A stretch of DNA of 64,000 nucleotides. Origin: Lepidonotus clava. Its lineage: Eukaryota > Annelida > Polychaeta > Phyllodocida > Polynoidae. Position numbers and translations under genes: made by a program. This document shows positions 46,904 through 57,800 of the stretch, in pieces (position 1 is the first letter of the stretch; each line of letters begins with the position of its first letter). The DNA is taken from positions 24,453,629 through 24,517,628 of the forward strand of contig OW387147.1 of the NCBI GenBank assembly GCA_936440205.1, given 5' to 3'. Under the pieces are notes generated by a model. The model was not told where the DNA came from. It saw only the letters and a list, made by a program, of their open reading frames with translations, and did no database searches.

Positions 46904-47835
46904 TGTGACGTTCTCTGGTAAGTCGGGGTTGCCGATTCTTACAACAGAGGAACGTGGGGGTTGTTCGGGTCTCGGGGCGGACGGGGAATCCGGGCCAAGA
47001 ACCGAGATGTGTTTCTAGAGTCGTGCCTCGCGCACGAGGGGGGGCTGAGCGAATCGATCGGGAATCGGCACTCGATGTCGACGGAGGACTGCGGGGGAGG
47101 GAAATTATGGCAGGGGTACGGGTCGGCCGGGGGGCGGTCCACCCCTGAGTTCCGGTCCGCGGGGGCGACGGGCCGACGGTCGCCTATTGTTTGGTAGCGT
47201 GGGGCCGTGCATGCCGCGCCCTCGTCCCCGCGGACTTCGCTCCCTCGTTCCGCTCCCCATGTCTTCGTACCATACTACGCCTCGGTTTCCGGTACTACTT
47301 CGGGCCTTCGTGCCCTACTCCGTTCCCTCGTTCCTCGTTCTTCGGGCCATCGGGCCCCTTACCCTATGTTTCTACTACCTATCTCGAACTTCGACTGTTT
47401 TGTCCTAACTTCGGCTTAATTACTCTGTTCGGCTCATCTTTAGCGGTTGTTTCAGGAAAGAGGACACGTCTGGACACCAGGAGAACTGTTAAAGAACTCT
47501 GTTTATTCGGGCCTCACCGCCCCTTTATATACTAGAGAGGTCAGCCCTGATTGGCTGCCTTCGGTCACGTGACCTACAACTGACGTCACTTCCGGTTTAT
47601 ATATTCCGTTTCCGGTTTACATTTCACTTCCGGTTTACATATTTCCTGGTTTCGTTCCATTACGTTTTCGTTATTCGTTCTTTACATATTCGTTATTCGT
47701 TCTTTACATATTCGTTCTTTACATCTATTTCGTTCTTCGTTCTTTACATATTCGTTCTTTACATCTATTTCTATTATTACCTTATTTCTATTATTTTAAC
47801 CTCTATGTATTTTGGCTGAATAGCCGTTCATCACA
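46904..47835 (-). repeat. 3' LTR of the Gypsy element
   Basis: 932 bp, about four differences from 59479-60410. In the sense direction it is preceded by a G-rich purine tract (GGTGCGGGAGGG, ending at 47836), the likely polypurine tract. Confidence 0.93.
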
Positions 47836-48196
47836 CCCTCCCGCACCTTCTTGAAAGGTGGGAAAACACGTTATACAAAATTTCAACACAGTTCATACAG
47901 CAACGACAACAGAACATACTCTAGAACCAGAAACATTTCAATCCTACGCTCCTTATCGGTAGAGGAGGAGGTGTCACCCTCTGTCCTCCCCGGTCTACTT
48001 CGGAGGGCCCCCGGGGCCTATCCGGCTAATTATTATTTCTCTTCTTTCTTCGTTTTTCTCTCTTCGTTTTTCTCTCTTCTTAATGAAAGTTCATATAATT
48101 CGTTTTTATATATCTTAGTCTCTTTTTATCTTCGTCAGAGTTCTCTATCCTGGATCTATTAGGACCTCCTCTTTTTTTTCCGTCTTTAGGATGAGC

Positions 48197-48590
48197 GAGC
48201 CAGTCGTGGCTCTCCCACCCGGGACTGGGGATCGGTCGTGACCCCGTCGCCCCCGCTCCTCTCCTCTGGGCTCTATTTACTTAGCCCCTCGGTGCGTTTT
48301 TCCTCGCCTTTTTACCCTCATTAGGACAGAGGGACCGGTCGTGGTCCTTCTGCCCGGGGCCATGGGTCGGTCGTGACCCGCAGTGCCCCCGTTCCCTTCG
48401 TTTTCCGTCGTCCAGACGTTCCCCCCTAGTTCGGGTGGAGAATCGGTCGCGACTCTCCCACCCAGAGGCCAGGGCCGGTCGTGACCCTTAGTCCTCTCGA
48501 CCCTCGATCCGTTCTACCGTCGTTCAGACGTTCTCCGCCGTTTTTGGGTAGAGAATCGGTCGTGATTCTCCTACCCGGTCGGTCGTGACC
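48197..48590 (-). ncRNA. Array of eight covarying stem-loops in the Gypsy 3' region
   Basis: Sense-strand hairpins share the loop ACGACC (one ACGACT, one GCGACC): 48212-48197, 48245-48228, 48347-48332, 48379-48364, 48463-48433, 48487-48472, 48576-48546 and 48590-48577. They come in four pairs about 108-135 bp apart. Stems differ in sequence but still pair, for example GGACC/GGTCC, GGGTC/GACCC and GAGCC/GGCTC. Two are 12 bp with one bulged base. All three apparent plus-strand mismatches become G-U pairs in the sense RNA, so the structure belongs to the element's own transcript. A small CGTC...GACG hairpin also recurs at about 48404 and 48511. Function unknown: packaging, localisation or protein binding are possible. 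Confidence 0.75.
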
Positions 48591-51175
48591 CCTCGTTCTT
48601 CCGTAACTATTACTCTTCTCTGCGTTCTCTTAGGTGATGATGATGATTTTAAGGATGAGTTGAAGAAGAAAGACTGAAGTTTTTGTGGATAGAATGTTCT
48701 TTTTGGACTTCGCACCCTCGGTCGCCTCGGCATTCAGAGCCCTCCAGTGACTTTTTCACATTTGGCAAGGACAACATGTTCGAGCCAAAGGCCAAGGTAC
48801 CCAAAGAAGAAGATGGCGTTGTATGTGGAAAGGAACTTAACTTCATGCATTAAAGCTTAGAGTGGAAGCTTCAGCAGACGACGTCGCGGGTTTCGTGCTA
48901 CTTGTCACGGTGAAGCTTTGAGATGGAGTCCGGGTGAAGGTGAGACTGAGAAGATTAGAATCATTAATTATCGATGAAGTGTCCGTTTTCCGTACAGGAA
49001 CTGAAGTTTGACTTTTACGACACATGTCCTCGTGGTTAACCCAGCATCAAGATGTTCCGTCCTCGACCACGTCGACACATTTGAAGATTTCAGGATTTCA
49101 GAAAGAGATGTCGGAGAGAGTCCACCATAGTAAAGTATTTCCGTCACCGTTCCGGGCCCAAGTGGCATGACAACAACCGGAACGGAGACCTGATTAAGAA
49201 GATAATTTTGATGAAGTTTCTTTTTGATGACAGGAGCCGGTGCCTCTCATCCCTCCCCCCCTCCGTAAGCAACGGCAGGAAGACAGTCCTCTTTGGGGCG
49301 AGAGGGAGGCTCCTTCGTTCTACTGATGAGATGATTTTCCTAAGAAGAGGATTCCTGTTTCGGGCACTCGGGCCCTCGTTCGTTTCCTAGGCTCTCGGGC
49401 CTCGCTCTGTTTACTAAGTTTTTCTCTTCGTTCTCCCGGAGGACCGTGCTTTTAGACGATTTTCGTGAGACTGTAATACCAACAAATAGTTCGTTAATAG
49501 AAGTAAGTTTAAGATCCGGTCTGGTTTGATTTTGGAGTAAGGCCACAGTCGTCCACGGTGCCATGTCACATTGCATGGAGCCACTATGCCTATGACGAAC
49601 GCCGAGACAACAGCTCCGAGCCGTTCCGGGCTGCTCCTAGGTACGACGGTTCGAAGTTGGTAAGTTGAAGATATTAGTGAGAAGGAGAAGAAGAAGCCGT
49701 AGAAAGTGAAGATGGACGACATCAACTGGGACCTGCACACAACGTCAACCTCTGAGATCCGGAACGGGCCCATTCTCAATAAAATAGCATATATAGAGAA
49801 CTCATCCGATGTCGAACTCCAAGAAGGGTCGCTCCTCGTCGCTCTCTGCAGACCTCTTGATGTGTCTATCGAGGCATCCGCGGCCGACGTTCCAAGCACC
49901 ACCTCCCTGTATATTGCAAAGATTACTTCCCTATATGTTTCAAAGACTATTTTGTTTCGTTCCTCGAGAAGAAGACATCAGGAAATACGACATGGAAGGA
50001 GTCTCTGTCGTTACTGCAGGTAAGAGATTAATATAAGTTTTAGTAAGTCTTATTAATTTTCGTTTCTCGTTCATGTATTGCTTTTACTATATATTACGGT
50101 CGGTCACGAGCCAGGGCCCCTAAGTTATCGTCCCTGCTCGTGCCTTGGTCCTCCGGGAGACATCTACGACTCGCCGCAATCCTTTCACGACTCGCTGCAT
50201 CAACTCTGGCACGATAAAACCAGCATTCAGGTCGAAAAATTCCATTTTGCCGCTCTTCGTATGCGGTAAGAGGCTGAAGACAAGGAAACTCAGAAGATGA
50301 TGGTACATGAATCCGGGTTCATCCACATTCTGATCGATCCATCCAAAATCAAGAAGACAAAGTTGCAGGAAGTAGAAGTGCCGCTAGAGGACAGAGGTCG
50401 TCTCTTCCTCGCCTCCAGATCGCTCAAGGCAGCGCGGGAGAAGGGTTTTCAGTCTTGGCCCGCGCCAGCCTTTCCTCCAGCGGCGAGTCGCCGGCCCACC
50501 GGTACCTTATTTACCCCGGCACGACCGTCGACTCAAAGACTACAATGACAACACTATCCGTCCATTCTGATTTCCTTTCTTCGATTCCGCCTCCCAACTT
50601 TCACTCTCGCTCCCGGGCCGCCCGGCCCGCTATCCATTTCCGCGACCGGACGATCCCGTTCCACCTGCTCGGTCCCAACCAACGCAGCGGGCTCCAGGGA
50701 AGAAGAGGAACAGCTACAAACTTGTTTTTCCTCCTAGCGCCTCCTTCCGTCCCGTATTCGCCCCGCAGGCTTGGTAAGTTCATTCCAGTCATGGACCCTC
50801 CAGCTCGCTGATTACACTCAACACCTCCTAACACATGTGGTTTCGTTCACTTCCGCAAGAAGATTCCCATAAAGAAACTAATAAGAATAAATTAAGATAA
50901 GAATGTTCGAGCCCGCCAGTCCGTTCCCGATGAGTTTAAGTAAAGTTTTCGGGCCCGTCCAGCGGTCTCCAGGAGAGTCTTTTATCCAGGCTTTGGCCTC
51001 CTGTGCGGCTCAGGTACCTCCGCCTCGGCCCGGTTCTCTCCCTGGGGGTTTGACACTATGGGTGAGGAGCCAACGCCCCGTAATCCCTCCCCACCCGACT
51101 CGCGACGCGCCATCTTCCGCCTCTGGTTTCGTCGCGCTGTTTTTCTTCCGTGCAAGACCTCGAGCAGCATCTACT
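48591..51175 (-). other. Gypsy 3' region without assigned gene
   Basis: About 2.6 kb between the third frame and the stem-loop array. Frames of 100-160 codons exist on both strands (for example minus 49414-49902 and plus 49706-50023) with no recognisable domain. I assign no product. The composition is closer to the element than to host DNA. Confidence 0.4.
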
Positions 51176-53722
51176 TCACCCTTCTTCTTGGCGCCGGATC
51201 GGCAGCAACAGTCTCTCCTCCCTAGCGGGGAGCTCGAGAAGCTGATCCACCATTCCGCTCTGTTTTTCCGCCTCTCTTGTCGCCTTCAACAAGTCATCCA
51301 GTTGATCCTCGTTTTTGTGCATCACTAGGGTCTGAGCCAATTGGACGGTCCGGTTGTGTTCGTTAACTAGCTGGTCGACCCCCGGGAACTCCCTGGTCAA
51401 CGGCCCCAGTGCCGCCGTCGGGAACTGCGCCATCGCTTCTTCAAATGTCTCTGGCTTGCGGCCCGTTTCTAGTGCCATCAGGAACGCCATAGACGCCGAA
51501 GCCATTGCTCTTGTCTTGGCCGTCATTCCTCGCACCTCCCTCGGGGGCCACGTCAGTTGCACCCGAATGGCCTTTTCCGCGTCCCAGTCTCGTACCGCTC
51601 GCGCCGTCACCGGAAAGTTTCCCTGTAAGACCTGGTGAATGGCCTGTGTCCGTAATAACTTGAGTCTCGGTGTTTCCCTAGATGGTCCTGCCGTCGGTAT
51701 CTCCGTTCCTATAGACCCGAACACTGAATCCGCTCCCGACTCGTCCAATTCTTGTTTCTCCGGCTCGTATCCTCTGGTCTCGGCCTGCCCCAACTCCATG
51801 TCCTCTGAGTCTTCCACCTCCGCGTCCATGGACTGGGCAGCCGGTATTTGTAATCTGTGTATCACAACCCGCGGTTGTAGCGCCCGCCCGTGTTTATCCT
51901 CGTCCTTGAGTGGGGTATCCGGTCCTGGCGGCGATCCCATACGTTCGGGCGACGGTGGTCCCGGGGTCTCCTCCGATCCTTGCGACCCGAAAAACGAGCT
52001 CCCCAAACTGGCTCGAGTCAGGTTGTCAACCGCCGCCCGTGTCTCTGGCGTGTCTGGTGCTACCGTAATGTCTCTCATTCGTTTCAATCCTGGGGGCGGC
52101 ACTATCGGCTGCTTACATACCATCTTCTCCAGGGGTGAATCTGCTTTCGTCGGGGTAGGGGTAGAGAACAGCGGTTGTGTCGAGGCCGTCGACGCCGTGT
52201 CCTCCGGCCTGGCCGCATGCCGAACATACTTTACTTTCTCCACTCGCCCCGACGGTTTGAGTCCCTGCCTTTCTGCCATCTCGCGTAGAAACCTCCCTAG
52301 GTACAATGCTTCTCTTTCCACCAGCCGGCCTCCCTGTGCTTCCCGAATGCTGTCCTCCAGCTCCCGGTCGGATCTCGCCTCGTGGTAACCCCTGAACGAT
52401 CCCTCCCGGTTCATTGTTCCTTTTAAATACCCGGGGTACCTCGGGTGTCGTGATTCGTATATCACTGATTTCTTATGAACTGTCATCATAGTAAATTGTG
52501 CGTCGCTACAAGGTGGTTCTAGTCCCGTGGTCCGTCTGACTCCTGTCGAGGTCTCAGGCTGCGATGGTCCCAGCTCTCCCGTGCTACTAGACTCAGCGAT
52601 AATCAAAGACCGATCGCTTCGGGCCGACATACTCCTGCCTGACTCCGACTGGTCCGAACTCGTTCCCTCCTCCAATTCTCTCGGGACTTTCTTGACCTTT
52701 TTCCACTTCTTCTTTCGCGACGGCTCCTCCGCCGGGCATCCCTGCGTCGGGGGCCTCTTGAAAGCGAGCGGCTCCTCTTCCTCTTTGACTTTCGGTCGTT
52801 GGTCGTCGGACGAACTCACTAATTCCACCACCTCAGCCCCCGGTGGTATTCCTGAGCAACCCGGCTTCGGGGTGGGTGTGGATGTCCGTCCTTTTCCTCT
52901 GCCTGGGAGTCCTCGTCCTCTCGGTTCCCGTGGTTCTCCCTGGGCGTTTAACTTCTTAATTCGGCTTTGTACTAACCCTGATATTTGGTCTGGTGTCAGG
53001 AGTGGCTTCGGGTTGACCACGGCCCGGCTCGCGCTTCGCGGCGACTCGGTGTCTTCCTTCCGTACTCCTTTCGCGGCCCTCCGAGGGGAACGACGCGTGG
53101 GTGTCGATCGTTCCGCCACCTCGGCCAGGGGTCCCTTCCCTGCTGCTTTGGCTGCTTGGGCTCCCTCGCCGGCCTCGTCGGCCTCTGATCCTTCTTCGGT
53201 TGCTACCTGCTCCAGCTGCTCGGCGTCGCTGTCCTCGGATCCTCTCGACGCCCTCGGGTAGTAAGGTATGCGGATATGCCGTCGCGGCCTCTCCGGTGCC
53301 TCCTTATCCACCGCCCTCTCAGGGGGTTGAAACCCCTCCGGATGGCGCACCGCGTAGTCCCGTTCCATGTTGGCTACCCGGGCCGCCGTTTCATCCCCAG
53401 TAGCGAAACTGGTGTACGGCGGTCGTCCTTTCGGGTCCAAGGCGAACGCCGCAGCATACTCCAGCCTCAGAAGGGGGTCTTGCTTCGGCATCCCCCTCTG
53501 CAGGTTCCCTTCGTGTGAGTCCGTCATGTGCTTCCTCCAGTCCTGGTGTGTCGAATAGGCTCGACTCGAACACACCGGGCACATGTAGTACTGCTTCCGT
53601 AATCCATCGTGCTGGCCTTTAATATGCTTGACCAAGTGCTTAAACTCCTTTCCGTGACAATGTCCTTCCCAGCACTGTCCGCTCATCGTGTCTGTTTTCC
53701 GGGCTTTCGGGGCTCGTTCCAA
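51176..53722 (-). CDS. Third frame of the Gypsy element, zinc-finger-like, unknown function
   Basis: 848 codons in the sense direction, 1.1 kb after pol, where envelope-bearing elements have env. It shows no signal peptide or membrane segment. The N-terminus has Cys/His groups suggestive of zinc fingers (CWEGHCHGKEFKHLVKHIKG, then CPVCSSRAYSTHQDWRKHMT). A long charged, Pro/Ser/Glu-rich and probably disordered middle follows, then a more structured C-terminus with helical segments. I recognise no family. Being open over 2.5 kb in a young element suggests it is a real gene, perhaps nucleic-acid binding. Confidence 0.72.
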   Translation of the reverse strand: MERAPKARKTDTMSGQCWEGHCHGKEFKHLVKHIKGQHDGLRKQYYMCPVCSSRAYSTHQDWRKHMTDSHEGNLQRGMPKQDPLLRLEYAAAFALDPKGRPPYTSFATGDETAARVANMERDYAVRHPEGFQPPERAVDKEAPERPRRHIRIPYYPRASRGSEDSDAEQLEQVATEEGSEADEAGEGAQAAKAAGKGPLAEVAERSTPTRRSPRRAAKGVRKEDTESPRSASRAVVNPKPLLTPDQISGLVQSRIKKLNAQGEPREPRGRGLPGRGKGRTSTPTPKPGCSGIPPGAEVVELVSSSDDQRPKVKEEEEPLAFKRPPTQGCPAEEPSRKKKWKKVKKVPRELEEGTSSDQSESGRSMSARSDRSLIIAESSSTGELGPSQPETSTGVRRTTGLEPPCSDAQFTMMTVHKKSVIYESRHPRYPGYLKGTMNREGSFRGYHEARSDRELEDSIREAQGGRLVEREALYLGRFLREMAERQGLKPSGRVEKVKYVRHAARPEDTASTASTQPLFSTPTPTKADSPLEKMVCKQPIVPPPGLKRMRDITVAPDTPETRAAVDNLTRASLGSSFFGSQGSEETPGPPSPERMGSPPGPDTPLKDEDKHGRALQPRVVIHRLQIPAAQSMDAEVEDSEDMELGQAETRGYEPEKQELDESGADSVFGSIGTEIPTAGPSRETPRLKLLRTQAIHQVLQGNFPVTARAVRDWDAEKAIRVQLTWPPREVRGMTAKTRAMASASMAFLMALETGRKPETFEEAMAQFPTAALGPLTREFPGVDQLVNEHNRTVQLAQTLVMHKNEDQLDDLLKATREAEKQSGMVDQLLELPAREERLLLPIRRQEEG

Positions 53723-54840
53723 TCCTGAAGCTCGTCCCGTCAGCCGTTTCCGTTTTTGTCTCGTGGTGATGCTGCTCGTCTCGCTTCTCTGCTTTTCCTC
53801 TTATTTTCTTCTCCTTAGCTCAGTCTGCTCGTCTGCGATTCGATGAATCCTGATCGGCTGACCAGAATGACCTGCTCCGGCGAGCGCTCTGCCTTTTATA
53901 GCCGCCGCAGGCGGAAGTGGGCGTGGCCTGCACTAGCGACCCCTAGCGTCAGACTCACCATCCACTTCTACGGTGGCGCCCCCTACTATTTTCCGGTCCC
54001 CGGGGCCCGCCGCTGGTCACCGCCTCGCCTGCTTTTTACCTCGCGGCCCTTCGCCCGTCCACGCGTTTTTCCTAGGCCTTTTATTGCCCCACCGGACGTC
54101 CTCGGTCCTTTCATCCCTCGTCGCCTTCTCTTGCCTTTTTCATCTTGGCCCTCACAGTGCTTCCGCACACTTCCCGGAGAACACAGGGGCTCGGCGTTAT
54201 CATCTCCTCGCCGCCGCCCCGTTCTCTTTGTCCTCTTTTACTCCTTTTACGACCTACTTTAAAGCCCGTCCTCGTTTCAGGCCTCGCCTTTTACAGCCGT
54301 CCGTTCGTTCCTCCGGCGTTCCCGAGAGTGCCGCATCTACTCTCCTCCGGTCTCCTGGACGCTGTAAAGCGGTATTACCAAGTCGGCATTACTTCAGAAG
54401 TCTTCACCAGCTTGCCACCGGGTCTGTCTTCTGTTGTAATCCAACCATCTTTTCCACGCTGTGGTTCCTCCGAACTGACCGGAAAGCGGCTCCGTGGGAC
54501 TACTTTAGACATTCGGGCCGTCGTGGCTCCCGAACGCCGTTTTTCGTTCCAACCCCGCATTTCCCACCTATATTACATCCGCAAGAGAACCAATCTTCAG
54601 CTAGGTAGCAAATCTCTACAGCCTAACGACCTGCACTCCTACTGTAGTGGTCAACGCACCGCCCCGACTCAATGGCCCCAGGTTGATCAGTCCTTTTTGG
54701 CCAAAGCCTTTTTGTGTAGCGCCGATTTGGTCGTTCCCTTGGTCCTCTTCCACCTGCGGAATCGAGACACGAAAACGACTTCATCACAAAAAGGGGTGCC
54801 CCGTTTCCTTACGTGCCCTAGCGCGCCCCACCCCAAGCAT

Positions 54841-57800
54841 TTACTGTGCAGCCTCGTATCCTTGCTGGTCAGCTACCATCCAAGCTGGCACAGCGTGTCC
54901 TCGGTAGGGTTCCAGGCGGTCCACATGGACCACCCCCCCCGGTTTCCCTCGTTTCTTCCGTACTACCACCCGTCCTCGGTCAAGCACCTTGACGATCAGT
55001 GCAGGGCCCATCCATGGAAATCGCAACTTCGTTCCTTTGTCCCTATCCACTACCGTATCGTGCACCCAGACCAGTTCTCCGGCGTGGTATTCCCGCCGAG
55101 TCACCTTCCCATCGTACTCGTGTTTCTGATGGATGGCGGCTCGTTTCAGCCCCGTCCGGGCCTCCCGATAGGCCGCGACTAGCCCTTCCTCCAGGCTTTC
55201 CACATAGTCGCCTACCCGTCGGGGTTCCTCCTCTGGTCCTAGAGGTCTCCCATAAATCGCCTGTCGCGGCATCATGGTCTGTCGGCCCAGCATCATCATA
55301 TTCGGTGTCACTCCCGTGCTGGCTTGCGGCGTTGCTCTATAACTCATCATCACGAGCGGGACCATCTCGTCCCATTCCCGACCCGTCGCTCGGCAGCTGG
55401 CTTTCAAACAACACCCCAAAGTACGGAAACTTCGTTCTATGTACCCGTCACTCCTGGGGTGGTACGGCGTCGTTCTTGTTTTGTGTATCCCGAATAGTGC
55501 ACAGACCTGAGCCACCACCTCGGATTCGAAATTCGTGCCTTGATCCGAGTGTAGTTCCCGAAACGCGCCGTACCGTGCTACTACTTCTTCAACCAGTTTG
55601 TTCGCCACTGTCGTTGCCTTTTGATCCGGGATCGGGAAACACTCCAACCATTTGGTGAAATAGCATCCCACCATCAGGCAATACTTATTTCCTCGTTTGG
55701 TGACTGGGTACGGGCCCGAAACATCCATGGCCAGCCGTTCCATCGGCTCCCCCACTATGTACTGATGTAGCGGCTCCCGTCTTCCTCTTCCCTTTTTCAG
55801 CAACGCGCAATCACATTCTCGACATTCCTTCCGCACGTCTTCCCGGAGTCCCGGCCAGTAAAACCCTTGTTCCAACAGGGCCGTCGTCCTGGCGACTCCT
55901 AAATGCGCTCCTGCCGCGCCTCCATGGTATTCCCTTACCAACTTGGCCCGTTCCCCTCGGGGAACGACCAACTGGTTCCTCCAACCATGCCCTTCTAGTT
56001 CCCAGTACTTCCGATGCAGCACGCCATCCCTGAGGCTTAATCGTTCCCATTGCCTCCATAGGATCTTTGTTTCCCGGGATTCCGGAGATATGGCCTCCCA
56101 ACCTGGCCGGTCCGCATCTTTTTCCATCCGTGCGACAATCGGCCCTATATCTCGATCCCTCCTCTGCGCTGCTCTCATCTCCTGCGGGGACCATCCGGGC
56201 TCGTACCCCCGGGCCCGCGTCACTACTCTCACTTTTTCGGTATTCTCGTGCTCCTCTCCACATTGTTTGCACGGATACCGGGACAACGCGTCAGCGTTCC
56301 CATGCTTCCTGCCCGGTCGGTGTTGGAACGACACATCATGCGAGTCGATAATCTCAATCCACCGAGCAGCCTGCCCCATCGGTTCCTTACTTCTCTGCAG
56401 CCAACTGACCGCGCTGTTATCCGTCCGGACTATCACGCGTTGACCATAGATGTAGCACCGAAAATGCTTCAAAGCTCGCACCACCGCCAACAGTTCTTTC
56501 CGCGTGGTGCAATACTTTCGTTCGTTTGACTCCAGGGTTTTGCTCGTGTAAGCTATCACCCGTTCCTCCCCTCTCTGCTCCTGTGATAGCACGGCTCCCG
56601 TTCCCACGTCACTGGCGTCTGTGTCAAGCCACCATTGTCCATCTTCCTCCGGGAATCCCAACACCGGGGCCTCCGTTAGCGCCTTCTTCATCGCATCAAA
56701 TGCCTCTTGTCGTCTCGCGCTCCACACGAATGGTTCCTCCTTCGTTGCCAATTCATACAAGGGGGCAGCCAACTCCGTGAAGCCGTTTATATGCCTTCTG
56801 TAGTACGAACATAATCCCACGAAGGCTCGTACCTCGTGGAGATCCCGCGGGACCGGCCACTCGGTTACTTGCCGACACTTTTCGGGGTCGGGTTCGATCC
56901 CGTTGAATGAGACAACGTGCCCCAAGAACGGAATCTTCTTCTGGAACAGCTTACATTTTCGCGCCTTTAACTTCAGTCCTGCAGCGTTCAATCGGTCCAG
57001 AACCCGTACCAATCTTTCCAGAGTCACTTTGAACGTTGGTCCAAAGACCAGTATGTCATCCAAGTATACCAGACACTCCTCCCACACGATTCCTCTGAGG
57101 ATTCTTTCCATCAGTCTCTCGAAGGTGGCTGGGGCGTTCACTAGCCCGAATGGCATCACTTTAAACTCATACAATCCTCCTTGAGTCACGAAGGCCGTCT
57201 TTTCTTGGTCCTCCGGTGCCATCTCCACCTGCCAATATCCGCTTGCGAGGTCCAGACTGCAGAAGAATAGGCTTCCTCCCAAGGTGTTGAGGCTGTCCTC
57301 TATCCGCGGGAGCGGATAGGCGTCCACTTTCGTAGCCTGGTTCAGTTTTCGGTAGTCAATACAGAACCTCGTTCCTCCGTCCTTCTTTTTGACTAGAACG
57401 GTCGGGCTACTCCACGCACTCCCGCTCTCCTGGATAATCCCTAAATTTAACATATCCTCCACCAGTGCTCGTTCTTCCTCTCTCCTGGTGGCCGGATACC
57501 GTCTGACCCTCTGCTTGATCGGCATCTGATCCCCCGTTTTAATTCGATGTTGTACTAAATCTGTCCGTCCTAACTCATGTTTCGAGGTCGCAAACATTTG
57601 TTCCCGGGCCATGATGGCTTTCTCCAGCTCTTCGCCCTCCTTCGTGGTCAGGTCTTTCTTAGCCTCCCCTATCATTTCAACGAGCGCTCCTGGGGGTTCC
57701 TTTGCTTCACTTCCTATTCCTCGTACCTCTTGTACGAAGGTGGCTTCTCCGAGTACCCCGCCGGTTTCCAATTTCCCGCTCTCGGTCCCTCGGTTGGCCA

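Noticed and set aside
46939-47535. Open frames inside the LTRs (repeated at 59514-60110)
   Set aside because: Identical in both LTRs, on both strands and without domains; they reflect high GC content.
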